NCBI GenBank assembly: GCA_036873755.1
Contig: JAVTVY010020379.1
Location: 1 to 64,000 of the forward strand
DNA: 64,000 nt
Direction: 5' to 3'
DNA from: Hanleya hanleyi
Taxonomy: Eukaryota > Mollusca > Polyplacophora > Lepidopleurida > Hanleyidae
The notes under the pieces are model-generated. The model was not told the origin of the DNA. It worked only from the letters and a program-made list of their open reading frames with translations, and searched no databases. Within the stretch, counting starts at the first letter, position 1. Each line of letters opens with the position of its first letter. A program made the translations under genes and the position numbers. Positions 41,054 through 54,092 of this stretch are shown piece after piece.

Positions 41054-41653
41054 TTAACCCTATCTGGCCTGGGCTTTTTGGGACCTGTTGTGGCCTGGGG
41101 GAGGGGGTCTAAATGGCCCCACCACCTCCCCTTAATTATTTTTCTTATCCCTTGATCTTGGAGGCTAAAACTTACCACACTATACCCTTGGGTCAAGCTC
41201 TACCAGAAAATGTAAAAAAAAAATCCGAGATGGACGATTTGATGACGTCACAATGACGTCATTTTCATAAACGTTATTTTTTAGTCGATTTTTCAGTCAG
41301 ATATCCCGAATTTTTTATTTATGCAATTTCTCCGCGAAAAATGCAAGATAAATTAGTAAATATTAATGTGATGTGAAATAAAATAGTTTTTGCCCGCTTT
41401 TCATCACGGAAAAGCAGAAATTTTGTAGAAATATGACAAAAACATCACTTTTCTAGGACCCCACGTGGACGCCATCTTGAATTTTCCCATGATCCTCTGC
41501 TCGGGGGGAGGGGGTATGCAAATAGACTCAAAATGACCCCAATATGATAAGCTATATAGTTACGGAGTTTTCCGTTTTTTGTCGTTCCGGAGATAGCGCA
41601 GAAAGTTTGGTAGGCGGGTCATTTCGCCCCACCCCCCGGCCAGGTAGGGTTAA
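41054..41653 (+). mobile_element. TTAA-flanked 592-bp miniature element (family 1)
   Basis: TTAA (41054-41057) is followed by CCCTATCTGGCC. The right end is GGCCAGGTAGGG followed by TTAA (41650-41653). TTAA duplication with CCC-starting ends is typical of piggyBac-type elements. The interior has a GATGACGTCACAATGACGTC motif and TCCCATGATCCTCTGCTCGG. No transposase is present. The local assembly has two long G runs. Confidence 0.8.
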
Positions 41654-42815
41654 GATTGGCATGATCAGGTTTACATCATTACATTTACCAGCCATTCAAG
41701 AGAGACTAGAATTCTCTCGTTTTAAGCACTGTAATAATCAACCTCCTACTGTCCGTGTATCCTATTGTAGAAGAGGTGAGTTATGGAAAGAGCAGACTAT
41801 CAGGTTCTGTTAGCTAGGATATTATGAAACCATATATACCCTATATCCTTAGATTCGACATTCAGTATTCAGCCGTCATCCTAAACACAAAAATGTCCCC
41901 CTTAATAATCGAACGACATTTTGCGTTCAGCAGTTAGTACCCGTTCTGAATAAGCATTGAAAGAAACTTGAGAAACAGTAAGACATCATGATGTATATTT
42001 GTATAATTCTCATTACCGACAAGTACTTTTTAATACAAATGAATTTCCCGCTGAAAAAAAAAATGTTACAAGAAGATATTTCTTGTCATTTAGAAAATGA
42101 TCGTATAACACCATTTTCGTTATTATGGGATTACACTATCTTAGTATAGCACAGATTACTGCTCAGTACAGTAAGGTCAGCGAACGGTCAGAGCAGAAAT
42201 GTCATTGATTAGTCACAGGATAGCCTGTGTATTATTTATTCACTCAAATGTGGGAATTCAAATTAAAAATCATGTGGTGAAATCGAACGAAAAACATAAA
42301 TCTTGGCTGCAACCCATGTGAATGTAAATATAATGTACACTGAAATATGCACCTCAACGCTTGTTTAGTATTGTTATATATGTTGGCATTGTGGGGACTT
42401 TCGATCTTTAATATATGTTGGCATTGTGGGAAGTTGATGCTGGGTCGACATCGGGCCTTACAGACTAGTCTTTTGCGTTAAATGCCGTCATTTTCATCTG
42501 ACGACGATTCAGCTCACCAATTTCCAGTGTACGAGTTGTCAGAGCATTTCCATCATAGCTTTCTAGATTTGTATCTAATACCGCTTATACCGGTGCTAGA
42601 GGCCGTGTGGTCATGTCATCCAAGTTGCCACATGAACAGGCACAATAAAAACGTACCTGGGATACAACACATATCACGAATCTTTAGATTGTTGGTATGT
42701 GCTTTAGAATAGGTTTACCGGAAGACTATACTGTGAAGTCATGTGGCCCTTTCAGTATGTCGGCACCTCTTTCCCCTTCTTTGATATTTGTTGTAATTGC
42801 TAGTGTGCTTTTCCC
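41654..42815. other. No gene; weak retroelement-tail similarity
   Basis: Positions 42575-42650 (ACCGGTGCTAGAGGCCGTGT ... CATGAACAG-CACA) resemble 32125-32215. Positions 42370-42435 contain a short direct repeat of ATATATGTTGGCATTGTGG. Confidence 0.45.
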
Positions 42816-42818
42816 ATA

Positions 42819-43494
42819 GGGTGCATTCCACACCTAAATGATGTGCGGTTAAAAATAGACATGGGTTCGGGTCTTCGGCCTTAAATATATGTAAAATCTT
42901 TAACAAAACCCCTGTAAAAGTATATATTTTCCGAATGGGCACACCCATGCCATTATTCCAGAAGACAAATGAGCTATTGAAATTGAAAAGGAAAGACGTG
43001 CAATCCTCCTTAAACCTTCTTCAACTTTTCTGAAAAACTCCATAAAATGTACGAAAATATGTCAAATTCGACCCACCATCCAGAGAAAACAAACGAAATG
43101 ATTTTCTTGTTAGACATGTGTGAACGTTTTTTCGTCCAACGGATATTTTCAAAAGGCGAAAAAAAAACAGGGGGTCGACCTACTCGTTTTTTGTAAAATT
43201 TTATCGCTATAATGGAATCATCATTTTCGTTTCCCGAGAAATTCAGGATTTTGGTCTGCCATATATTCCATTCCGGAAACGATTAACTCTGTAGTGGCGA
43301 GTAGGTGCGATCGGCTAGCAATTGTTATATCCCCGTTTGAAGAATTGGTTACGTCCAGCAAGGTGATACTATAGATATCAGTTAGTAGAAAGGGAAGAAG
43401 AATTAACATGCTGTCTAAAACAGGCGACCTTCCTTAGTATGAAATTAGGGAGGGGCCATTCGTGCGAAACCGTGGCATAGAGTGGAATGCACCC
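42819..43494. mobile_element. TTAA-type miniature element, family 2, copy 1
   Basis: It starts GGGTGCATTCCAC and ends with the inverted GTGGAATGCACCC, followed by TTAA (43495-43498). The left flank is CATA instead of TTAA, so the left side was rearranged. The interior is shared with four other copies. Confidence 0.75.
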
Positions 43495-44212
43495 TTAAGG
43501 CTAGGGTGTTTTCTCAGAATTTCTTTTCTCAAGGCTATGCCAATCTGGGAGTATTTGCGAGTTTCTTGGTATGCGACACTTGCGTGTAGTATGCAGTTTT
43601 ATCGGATATCCCGTCAATCACTTTCCCCCTACCCCATCTTTGTTTTTGCGACTTTTGCTGCAAAATCGCGAGTTTCAGAGCTCAATAAGAATATCATAGC
43701 ATTATGCTTTGACCGTAACAATGAAACCCATGAATAAAGATCAGGAACGTTGACCAGCTTTCGAATGAGGCATGAGAAGCAAAATAAACTCAAAAATAGC
43801 TGAAATTCGAGCCAAATTGTCAATAATTTTTCATTCTGACTTTTTCAAAAAATTGGGGGGTGGGAGTACAAACTTCGAGATAAAAGGGACAACACCAGAA
43901 TAATACGCTCTCATTCACTTTAGATCAGGGTGCTGGTGTGATCCGTATTGAAAATTAATCACTTTGACATTCACATTGACAATAATGGGACATACAGGTA
44001 ACTAATCGTAACATATATGCTTAACCAAGGGGAGGTAATTCTGTATAGGTTCAAATAACATATATGCAAGGACAATGCTATCATACCATGTAGTATACAT
44101 AAAATTGGAACATTTCGGACTTAGATAAATGAACTTTACGATCTCGTTCCGTATCAAGTCATTACAAGGTCCGAATAAACGCTTTTAATGAGTGTAGTGT
44201 AGGAGAACATAT
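43495..44212 (+). repeat. 0.76-kb monomer, copy 1
   Basis: From GGCTAGGGTGTTTTCTCAG to AATGAGTGTAGTGTAGGAGA. The same sequence follows each family 2 element downstream. The frames within (for example 43462-43737) recur in all copies but accumulate shifts and lack recognisable motifs. Confidence 0.75.
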
Positions 44213-44985
44213 TGTGACGATTTGTGGTCGACTGGAAGTACTATGTGTCAATATAATTTTCCAGTGTCATTTCATGATGTAAATATGTTTTTATTGTCGA
44301 AATCTGACATTTCAAAATCGGCAGAATTTATGACAGAGCCGTAACATTACAGGTGTTATCGCCGGACCAGTTTTCGTCATGGGGAATTTTGGCTAATTTG
44401 TATGTCTTTGAGGGTTTTCATTGCATAAAAACTAGTTAGCCCGAATAAGTGAGTTCTACTTTACCTATCTATACTCATGTGAAAGTGTAGTTCATCTTTA
44501 TCTGTCCTGTACGGCTGTATTTTATCAGTATTTCTTGCACATTTCATACTTCGCGGAAAACTACGTCGCCAGCTTTGTGTGCTTGTTAGTATTTGAATAT
44601 GGAAATTTGACATCGTAGCGTTCCAAAACTTGTATGAGAAAATAGGGCAGATTATTTTGTACATGTCTGGAGAAGAATAAGACATTGTTACATAGAAGTT
44701 TTCTAGTTTAGGGCCGCTTTTTCTGATACTTTTCGTGGCTTGTAAAAGTTAATTAGCTGGTACAACGCAGGTTTTGAAATCGTTCAGTGTTCAGCCAATC
44801 AAAGTCTCCGTAGATACCCACGTGATGTAAACAGGTTTGTGGCGATCTATATGATTCTACATGACGGTAGGTACTTCGCATTCTGCCCCTTGTCGTTGAC
44901 GAGGTAACATCACACCTTCACTATGGGAGATGATTGATATACCAATATATGGGAGATGTCTTAGGGAAAATTCTTATCTTTGTTA
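44213..44985. other. No gene or clear repeat identified
   Basis: Only short frames are visible. Confidence 0.4.
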
Positions 44986-45290
44986 TGAAACAAGGATGAA
45001 TCCTTATATTCTGAAACAAGGATGAAATTCTTACATCCTGAAACAAGGATGAAATCCTTACATCCTGAAACAAGGATGAAATCCTTATATCCTGAAATAA
45101 GGATGAAATACTTATATCCTGAGACAAGGATCAATCCTCATCCTGAAATAAGGATCAATCCTCATCCTGAAATAAGGATCAATCCTCATCCTGAAATAAG
45201 GATCAATTCTCATCCTGAAATAAGGATCAATCCTCATCCTGAAATAAGGATCAATTCTCATCCTGAAATAAGGATCAATTCCAAATTTGT
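44986..45290. repeat. Two adjoining minisatellites, 27 bp then 24 bp
   Basis: The first part has about five 27-bp units (GAAACAAGGATGAAATCCTT ACATCCT). From about 45120 there are about seven 24-bp units (GAAATAAGGATCAATCCTCA TCCT). Both contain an internal dyad, AGGAT-ATCCT. Lengths divisible by three keep several frames open on both strands, but composition argues against a protein. Confidence 0.95.
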
Positions 45291-45582
45291 GCCTACAGGA
45301 TGATTTCACTCGTTCATTTGAGGATTTTAAGCCAAATTTATACCGTTTACAGATTAAACAACAGTTTAGACTGGTTAATTTACATTTTGGAGACGATTAT
45401 ATACCCGAGAGTCAAGATTTTGAATTTAGATGTCAACTTGAAGTTCACTGTGATTTCTGAATGTCATGAATGGGATATGTATGGGAGATGGCTAGTTATT
45501 TCCTATATATACTTAAGGATACAAAATTCCTTACAATAAAGAATGTTGAATATCCCCCTCGGGTCCGGTATTTCCTGCAACG

Positions 45583-45925
45583 TACGCACATAGATGATAC
45601 TGCCAGTCGTAGGTGGCAGGTGGAAATTAATACGCACATAGATGATACTGCCAGTCGTAGGTGGCAGGTGGAAATTAATACGCACATAGATGATACTGCC
45701 AGTCGTAGGTGGCAGGTGGAAATTAATACGCATATAGATGATACTGCCAGTCGTAGGTGGCAGGTGGAAATTAATATGCACAGAGATGACACTGCCAAGC
45801 TTGGGTGGCAGGTGGAAATTATTGCTCGTATAGAGACGATACTGTCAGTTGCGGGTGGCAGGTGGAAGCGCCCTCTCATACGTAGATGATACTGCCTATT
45901 GCTGATGGCAGGTGGACACTTCCTT
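45583..45925. repeat. 48-bp minisatellite, about seven copies
   Basis: The first four units are nearly identical (ACGCACATAGATGATACTGC, CAGTCGTAGGTGGCAGGTGG, AAATTAAT); the last three are diverged. Each holds an inverted pair, CTGCCA and TGGCAG. Confidence 0.95.
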
Positions 45926-46960
45926 TCCATTCCATAAGTTTTCTGACACTATTATCCTTAAGGATGTATGGAAGTCTTGGGGAGGCATATTTAGTTTCCG
46001 AGATCCAATCTTAATATATGCAAATATGAGAAGCACCATGTAAGCTTACTCACCCCCCTTTATTTTTTCTGTTGTACACCGCATCAGTGAGACAATTAAT
46101 AATTTGTATATACTGTAAATAACATATCATCCAGTTCACAAATAATAAATTTTGTTGTTGTTGAAATTGGTGTTATTTGGTGATTCGTGTTGAGTTGAAG
46201 AAAGGAAGCGTATCCTGCAGATTTCCATTTAACGAGTGAGATGAACGATAACCGGATCTCCTGCAGAATACGACATCCTTCTGGTATGGCGATAACGGGT
46301 ATTTCGTTATCCTTGCTTGATATCCTACTCCCATGTATGCTGGATATCCTGCAAATTGGCATCCTACGAAATGAGATGTTAACCTACGTAATATCATGCA
46401 GTATCCCGAGAGTATCCTGTGAGGGAATATCCATGGATCATATGCATGCCGCCATCTTAAATGGACCCGAGACGTCCTAGGCATTAACCTATGGTATTCC
46501 ATGCTCCATCCCTGGTATTTTACTTGAGAAATATCCTGCATGCAAATATCCTGTGATATCCTGCAGATATCCTGAGGGTTGCTGAAGATATCTTCTAGTG
46601 TTATTGGAGGCACTAAAAGAAAACTGTGTTTCAGATTATCTGTTTACGTCTATCGATATCATTGGGCGAAAACCTGGAGTGGTTTGGAGAAGATAAAAAC
46701 CCAGTACTGGCTCTTAATACCCAGAGTATCCAGTAATCCAGGCGGATCCATAACGGTACGCCTCCAGAATCATTGACCAAGCTACTAGAGAGAAGTGTAT
46801 TGAGAAGATATTAAATTTATGGGTTGTGACACCTTACGTCACTGGTGGCAGCAAAAATCGTATTATTTGGTTGATTAGTCCCATGACCAAAGATACCAGA
46901 AAGTGTTACAATTTGGTAACTAATTGACTATCAACCACTTGAGAGAGGAAAACCCGTTAC
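45926..46960. other. Stretch with scattered ATATCCTGCAG motifs
   Basis: Between 46200 and 46580 the motif ATATCCTGCA(G/T) or close variants recurs irregularly, a decayed short tandem repeat. No gene is recognised. Confidence 0.5.
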
Positions 46961-48176
46961 AATATAATATTTGGCCTACTCGTGTATTATACCCGTACAA
47001 TGGAGCTTACATTAAGGGTGCATTTCGCACCTAAATGATGTGCGGTTAAAAATAGACATGGGGTCGGGTCTTCGGCCTTAAATATATGTAAAATCTGTAA
47101 CAAAACCCCTGTAAAAGCATATATTTTCCGAATGGGCACACTCATGCCATTATTCCAGAAGACAAATGAGCTATTGAAATTGAAAAGGAAAGACGTGCAA
47201 TCCTCCTTAAACCTTTTTCAGCTTTTCTGAAAAACTCCATAAAATGTACGAAAATATGTCAAATTCGACCCACCATCCAGAGAAAACAAACAAAATGATT
47301 TTCTTGTTAGACATGTGAACGTTTCTTCGTCCAACGGACATTTTAAAAAGGCGAAAAAAAACAGGGGGTCGACCTACTCGTTTTTTGTAAAATTTTATCG
47401 CTATAATGGTATCACCATTTTCGTTTCCCGAGAAATTGAGGATTTTAGCCTGCCAGATATTCAATTCCGGAAACGATTTACTCTGTAGTGGCGAGTAGGT
47501 GCGATCGGCTAGTAATTGTTATATCCCCGTTTGAAGAATTGGTTACGTCCAGCAAGGTGATACTATAGATATCAGTTAGTAGAAAGGGAAGAAGAGCTAA
47601 CATGCTGTCAAAAACAGGCGACCTTCCTTAGTATGAAATTAGGGAGGGGCCATTCGTGCGAAACCGTGACATACAGTAAAGTGCACCCTTAAGGCTAGGG
47701 TGTTTTCTCAGAATTTCTGTTCTCATGGCTATGCCAATCTGGGAGTGTTTGCGAGTTTCTTGGTATGCAACACTTGCTTGTAGTATGCAGTTTTATCGGA
47801 TATCCCGTCAATCACTTTCCCCCTACCCCATCTTTGTTTTTGCGACTTTTGCTGAAAAATCGCGAGTTTCAGAGCTCACTAAGAATATCATAGCATTATG
47901 CTTTGACCGTGACAATGAAACCTATGAACAAAGATCTAGAGCGTTGACCAGCTTTCGAATGAGGCATGAGTAGCAAAATAAACGCAAAAATAGCTGAAAT
48001 TCGAGCCAAATTGTCAATAATTTTTCATTCTGACTTTTTCAAAAAATTGGGGGGTGGGAGTACAAACTTCGAGATAAAAGGGACAACACCAGAATAATAC
48101 GCTCTCATTCACTTTAGATCAGGGTGCTGGTGTGATCCGTATTGAAAATTAATCACTTTGACATTCACATTGACAA
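46961..48176 (+). repeat. 0.76-kb monomer with family 2 element, copy 2
   Basis: The monomer start is ATATTTGGCCTACTCGTG. The family 2 miniature element occupies 47016-47688 between TTAA at 47012-47015 and 47689-47692. The monomer is cut at CATTGACAAT, where the LTR element begins after three CTAAT repeats. Confidence 0.8.
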
Positions 48177-48191
48177 TCTAATCTAATCTAA

Positions 48192-48539
48192 TGATCCGAC
48201 CGTATATAACGATAGACCGGACTGGCACTCTGAGAGATTTACGTTGGATTCTAGAGAGATACGCGCGGCCTGACCCAATATACCTTTGCTAGGATGGAGT
48301 CTCGTACATGACTGTATGATTATACAGTAATGTACGGTTTTGATATGTCTTAATATTACACGTATGTATTTTACTATGTCTAAACGTATGCCTGTAGGAG
48401 AGCGGTTTAGCTTGCATACGGAAAGTCTTCTCACAGCACATCCGAAGTAGGAATAGACCACTCGCGGTATTGGCGAGGCTAAGCTCAGTGACTTGGTTCA
48501 CGGCTCTTGCCATATATATAATACTCGGCTACTACAACA
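48192..48539 (+). repeat. Left LTR, 348 bp
   Basis: It starts TGATCCGACC and ends CTACTACAACA. It is nearly identical to 52360-52706, with about a dozen differences. A TATATATAATAC box lies near its end. Confidence 0.9.
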
Positions 48540-49564
48540 TTGGCGCTGCGAGCAGTGTTGTGTGCGGAAATTATTGCCTGGGTGTTAATTTGATTTCGTT
48601 GTAATTTTTATATGTTTACTGTATTTGCAAATTTTGAGCACCTCCGGTTTTGTCTCGAGAATTTCTGCTTTCGTTTGGGAGTTCGGGGTTGCGCGTTCCG
48701 GTCAGTGGTCGATTTACACGAGCTATTTTCGTCACGTGGAGCGGCCACGCTCAATTCTTTATATAACACCGCTCCATTTTGAACTGTACATATTACTACT
48801 TTTGTTCGTGTGTTTTTTTTTGTACTTGTTTTAGTGTAGGGCAAGCGACTTCGCACAAAGTCCGTATATTTAGACGGTCTTGGGCTTAGTCCTATATTTG
48901 CATACAAGTTTGACTTAGTAGATTTAGTTTCATTTATTCCGTTTATTGTAATTATTCTTTTTGCGAGTTCCAACAAAAACAGTGCATTCTTTCGTGCTTT
49001 GTCAGTTGAACTTTTTGTCTGCATTTTCCGGTTTCCATCATATCTGCATCAGTCTTTCATTGAAATTTTAGATCAGTATTACCGTACATTATAGTTCGTG
49101 ATGTAATCTGACGCGAATATCGTGGTAGTTATCAGGCCTCGCGTATCTGGCCGGTGATGAAAGGACAGCATTACTGACTCTACTTGTATAATTGCAGTTT
49201 CCAGTTCTGAGGTCCAAAATCCTCCAAGCAATACCAGTAGCATTCTTCGGCATCCAGCTCTTTTCACTTATGGTTACATTTTCCGTTTTTAGGCTATTTT
49301 ACCACTTGACATTTTGGAAGGATCTGGACGTCGGTAATTCATTTCATGGGCTACTGTGAAAGAAATTTAAAGAAACCAAATTTGTCGAAAAAATTTATAT
49401 ATATTTTGTGACGTGCCTGAATTTGTCGTTACTTATGGAACCATTTTATTTCTGTAGTTTTTCTTGGCCTATTTTATTGGGCACACCGGTCGTTACAAAT
49501 TCTATGTGCCACATCCACAATTGGAATATTTATTTGTCTCCCCATATAGAATTGAGTTGTAACA

Positions 49565-51049
49565 ATGGTATCGGGTGGTTTATTCGGTGGGAAATGGCGG
49601 AATGCTCGTCCCTCTATCAGTTATTGTTCCGAAGTGATCAGTCCACTGCAAAGTCGGGCAGAAGACTTTACAGACATGGCCGTGGATATGTGCTCGGACT
49701 TAAGAAAAATACTGATGGAGACGAGACGTCATGGTACCGCTGACGATAGTTCAGCTTTCTTATGTGCCGAGAAATTACAAAGCTTCTTGGGTAATATTGA
49801 GTGTGCCGCAGATAAGGGCTAATGTGTGGATGGAAATCAAAGGCAGTCAGTTTTTATATCCACAGTTGTACCTCGAACAGAAACCCGATGGCAGTACCGT
49901 CGGTCAGATAAAGACAAATTTTGGCCCATTATCTAAAGATATAAACGATATTGAAAATTTCCATGGGCGATTGCCTCCGGCGCCAAATCTAATACAAAGG
50001 TTCCCCACAGCTTTGTCAAATGGTTCCCGATCAGCATCGCCTATCGAGAACACCCAAGTAAAAGTTAGTGGGAAATATGTCCTCCAATCGCACGCGGAAG
50101 TTGAATCTCTGGAGGGAGATAAGGTGGAATTGGATTTAATGGGGGGTGAGGAATCGGAGACCACACGTTTGAGAGTTCTACATGGGGGTTCAGTTTACTC
50201 ATCTGATAATATAAATTTGTCGACTTTGCCGGTCAATGTGGAGATGGTTCCCGAATTGTCTCTTACTGGTCTCTTAGCTGGTTCCCGGGTATCTCCTATC
50301 GGAAACCCTGAATCGAAATTTACCCAAGAGTATACTGTTTTGACGCAGAGGAAAAGTGAAGTGCGCGCCTCCATAATTACTATAAAGCGTGATAATTCAG
50401 AATTGGCGTCCAGGCTACAGAGGGTTTGTCGGGCTGTCAGAGAACGCCTATGTAAAGTTTCAACTTCCCCTGATGCTTCGCCTTGTGGACCAGTAAGGGA
50501 ACGCCCTGCTGATCAAACCTCTCCAATTATCTCCTTAATTACACCGGACATTTTCTACGATAGGTCTGCTCAGACTGTTCAGTCTCCACAAACAATGGGT
50601 CATTTAAATGTTTGCGGGCTGGGATGGATGACCAATCATCAGCCCGAAGCAGACATAGTGGTCATAAGAAATTGGTGACTGGAAAGCGGTACCCCGTGTC
50701 CATTGTGAAGTGTTCGTCAAGTGGAATCGGGAGACATGTGGGGGCTTCGGACGTCCTGGGGGCACGGGGAGGGGGGAATCCCACCCTAAGTGAAAACTGT
50801 ATCGTACAGTGGTGCCCCACACTAATCATAACTTTCGAGGGAAATCAAGCTGAATGCTGTCCAAGGCGGTTGTGCTGGGACCCGGGTGGGGGTATAGTTT
50901 GCATCCCAGTGGGGGGATGGGACGCGTACTCTTGTTATCCCAACCAATTAACCTGTTCAAGTTTGAGGTCCTGTTGTGCAAATCTGCATCTTGAACTTTT
51001 GGAAAATGTTGCAACGGCAGTGGTCGGTTCACGACTGGCTACCCAATAG
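49565..51049 (+). pseudogene. Possible decayed gag region of the LTR element
   Basis: Overlapping frames at 49565-49822, 49731-50678 (315 residues) and 50612-51049 are all on the sense strand of the element. The long frame is hydrophilic, and residues 205-245 contain basic and coiled-coil-like sequence (EVRASIITIKRDNSEL). No zinc knuckle, protease or capsid signature is clear to me, although Cys is present near the end. Position after the primer-binding site suggests gag, and the frame changes suggest decay. The function is not established. Confidence 0.35.
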
Positions 51050-52359
51050 TCCGCCCGTGTGGCTGTAAGTATTTTTTGTGTGTGAATTATGGGAGATTTA
51101 TCAAATTTAGGGATTTCGAACAGTGAAGACCATCCTTAATGGGGCAACCCGGATAGTGGCAGATTATTTTTGGTTTTTAAAGTAAAATTCATTCGAAATA
51201 TGAGGTAAATTTTGGCCTTTTGGCGACAAGGACACGCCTGTCCAATTGGTTGACTGGTGCAACCTTTTAGGTTGGTCATCCACCGTACTGTTCCGTCGTA
51301 GCCCACGATCGCCAAGGCATTTTATGAATTCTATCGTAATATGAGAATGTGATTTATTCTAAATTCGCGATTGTATTTTAGGTTCGATCAATAGAACGTG
51401 GGTTTGTTATTTCATATTGCCTGAATATTGGAGTGTCTTAGCGAACTCTTCCATTATGGTGAACTATAGCAATTGTTAAGTTCTTTTGGCTTTGGCTCCT
51501 GACCAACCGAGTCCAGGTTCACTTAGTGTAAACATTTGGAAAGCGCATGTACTCCCACTATCAACTAACTTTGGCATTTCTGTGTCTCCCCTAACTCAGG
51601 GTCGCCACTGAGAAAGAGGTAACCGTCGTACCGCCTAACTTCACTTTGTGGCGTCTGAGCACTTTAGCGCACGCTAGGGGGACCGGTTCGTCAGGATACA
51701 ATTGGTCTATTATTAAAACTCAAAATTTAATGAAGGATGGTGGTATAAACTTGAAATTCTTAACAAAGATCGTAATCAAATTTTTAGGCTGGCAATCTGT
51801 GGGTGACTAAGTACTGGACCACAGTAGTTATGGACTGTTGCGTTAGATTTCTCTTCAATGGGCTTTAAAATACTGACCGTTGTTTTTGTCGTATGTTGAG
51901 TACTATAAATTACATCAATCTCATTGGGCGTCGTATCGGGTTCCACCGGTAAGGGACTCTCGTTCTAATTATTTTATTGATGAAGCACTTGAGTGCGAAG
52001 AGGGGAACTACACAAGTGGAATCTAGTTTGGCGATTCTGACTAGTCCGCCCGCATTTGGGCGGGTGTTCCATTGGCACCAGCTGTAGATGCGTATGCCCG
52101 TATGAACGACATGCTGTGATAGTTTCGGGTCTAAAATTTGGGTCAGGTGAACATCGTTTTATGGGATCGAGTAGATTTTAAGCACTTACTCCCAAAATAT
52201 CTGTGAAATTTGCGGCTCTGGAGGCACTCGTAAAATGTGAGGGGGAAGAGTGTGGTAGGAATGGCCTAGCCCAAAATACCCCTGCTGCATTATAATTGGG
52301 TCCGTCTGCAAGGCTGTGACTGAACAGCCTTGTATATAATGATCATGGCCTTATTCTAA
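51050..52359. other. Non-coding interior of the LTR element
   Basis: No long frame or retroviral motif is seen. A purine-rich stretch (GTGAGGGGGAAGAG, about 52238) lies about 110 bp before the right LTR. Confidence 0.5.
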
Positions 52360-52706
52360 TGATCCGACCGTATATAACGATAGACCGGACTGGCACTCTG
52401 AGAGATTACCTTGGATTCTAGAGAGATACGCGCGGCCTGACCCGATATACCTTTGCTAGGATGGAGTCTCGTACATGAATGTATGGTTATACAGTAATGT
52501 ACCGTTTTGATATGTCTTAATATTACACGTATGTATTTTACTATGTCCAAACGTATGCCTGTAGGAGAGCGGTTTAGCTCGCGTACGGGAAGTCTTCTCA
52601 CAGCACATCCGAAGTAGGAATAGACCACTCGCGGTATTGGCGAAGCTAAGCTCAGTGACTTGGTTCACGGCTCTTGCCATATATATAATACTCGGCTACT
52701 ACAACA
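52360..52706 (+). repeat. Right LTR, 347 bp
   Basis: TG...CA ends and direct repeat of 48192-48539. Confidence 0.9.
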
Positions 52707-54092
52707 AGTGTAGTGTAAGAGAACATACAATATTTGGCCTACTCGTGTATTATACCCGTACAATGGAGCTTACATTAAGGGTGCATTCCACACCTAAATG
52801 ATGTGCGGTTAAAAATAGGCATGGGTTCGGGTCTTCGGCCTTAAATATATGTAAAATCTTTAACAAAACCCCTGTAAAAGTATATATTTTCCGAATGGGT
52901 ACACTCATGCCATTATTCCAGAAGACAAATGAGCTATTGAAATTGAAAAGGAAAGACGTGCAATCCTCCTTAAACCTTATTCAACTTTTCTGAAAAACTC
53001 CATAAAATGTACGAAAATATGTCAAATTCGACCCACCATCCAGAGAAAACAAACGAAATGATTTTCTTGTTAGACCTGTGAACGTTTCTTCGTCCAACGG
53101 ACATTTTAAAAAGGCGAAAAAACAGGGGGTCGACCTACTCGTTTTTTGTAAAATTCCGGAAACGATTAACTCTGTAGTGGCGAGTAGGTGCGATCGGCTA
53201 GCAATTGTTATATTCCCGTTTGAAGATTTGGTTATGTCCAGCAAGGTGATACTATAGATATCAGTTAGTAGAAAGGGAAGAAGAATTAACATGCTGTCAA
53301 AAACAGGCGACCTTCCTTAGTATGAAATTAGGGAGGGGCCATTCGTGCGAAACCGTGGCATAGAGTGGAGTGCACCCTTAAGGCTAGGGTGTTTTCTCAG
53401 AATTTCTGTTCTCAAGGCTATGCCAATCTGGGAGTGTTTACGAGATTCCTGGTATGCGACACTTGCTTGTAGTATGCAGTTTTATCGGATATCCCGTCAA
53501 TCACTTTCCCCCTACCCCATCTTTGTTTTTGCGACTTTTGCTGAATAATCGAGAGTTTCAGAGCTCAATAAGAAGATCATAGCATTATGCTTTGACCGTG
53601 ACAATGAAACCCATGAACAAAGATCAGGAGCGTTGCCCAGCTTTCGAATGAGGCATGAGAAGCAAAATAAACGCAAAAATAGCTGAAATTCGAGTCAAAT
53701 TGTCAATAATTTTTCATTCCGACTTTTTTAAAAAATTGGGGGGTGGGAGTACAAACTTCGAGATAAAAGGGACAAAACCACAATAATACGCTCTCATTCA
53801 CTTTAGATCAGGGTGCTGGTGTGATCCGTATTGAAAATTAATCACTTTGACATTCACCTTGACAATAATGGGACATACAGGTCACTAATCGTAACATATA
53901 TGCTTAACCAAGGGGAGGTAATTCTGTATAGGTTCAAATAACATATATGCAAGGACAATGCTATCATACCATGTAGTATGCATAAAATTGAAACATTTCT
54001 GACTAAGATAAATGAACTTTACGATCTCGTTCCGTATCAAGTCATTAAAAGGTCCGAATAAACGCTTTTAATGAGTGTAGTGTAGGAGAACA
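52707..54092 (+). repeat. 0.76-kb monomer with family 2 element, copy 3
   Basis: The family 2 element is at 52779-53377, with TTAA at 52775-52778 and 53378-53381. It has an internal deletion of about 73 bp compared with the other copies (missing TTTATCGCTATAATGG to the GATATTC region). Confidence 0.85.

Larger units (their letters stand above)
48192..52706 (+). mobile_element. LTR retrotransposon, 4.5 kb, no polymerase gene seen
   Basis: Direct LTRs flank a 3.8-kb interior. TTGGCGCTGCGAGCAG directly after the left LTR fits a primer-binding site. I see no protease, reverse transcriptase, RNase H or integrase, and no purine tract directly before the right LTR. There is no target duplication: the left flank is TCTAA and the right flank AGTGT. 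The surrounding monomer lacks about 210 bp at this point. Confidence 0.8.

Noticed and set aside
43462..43737. Recurring frames in the 0.76-kb monomers as a gene family
   Set aside because: They recur only because the monomer is repeated, with stops and shifts differing among copies and no protein motif.
45022..45303. Open frames through the 24-bp minisatellite as a repeat protein
   Set aside because: A unit length divisible by three keeps frames open on both strands. There is no start context or neighbouring exon, and the 27-bp part is equally open.
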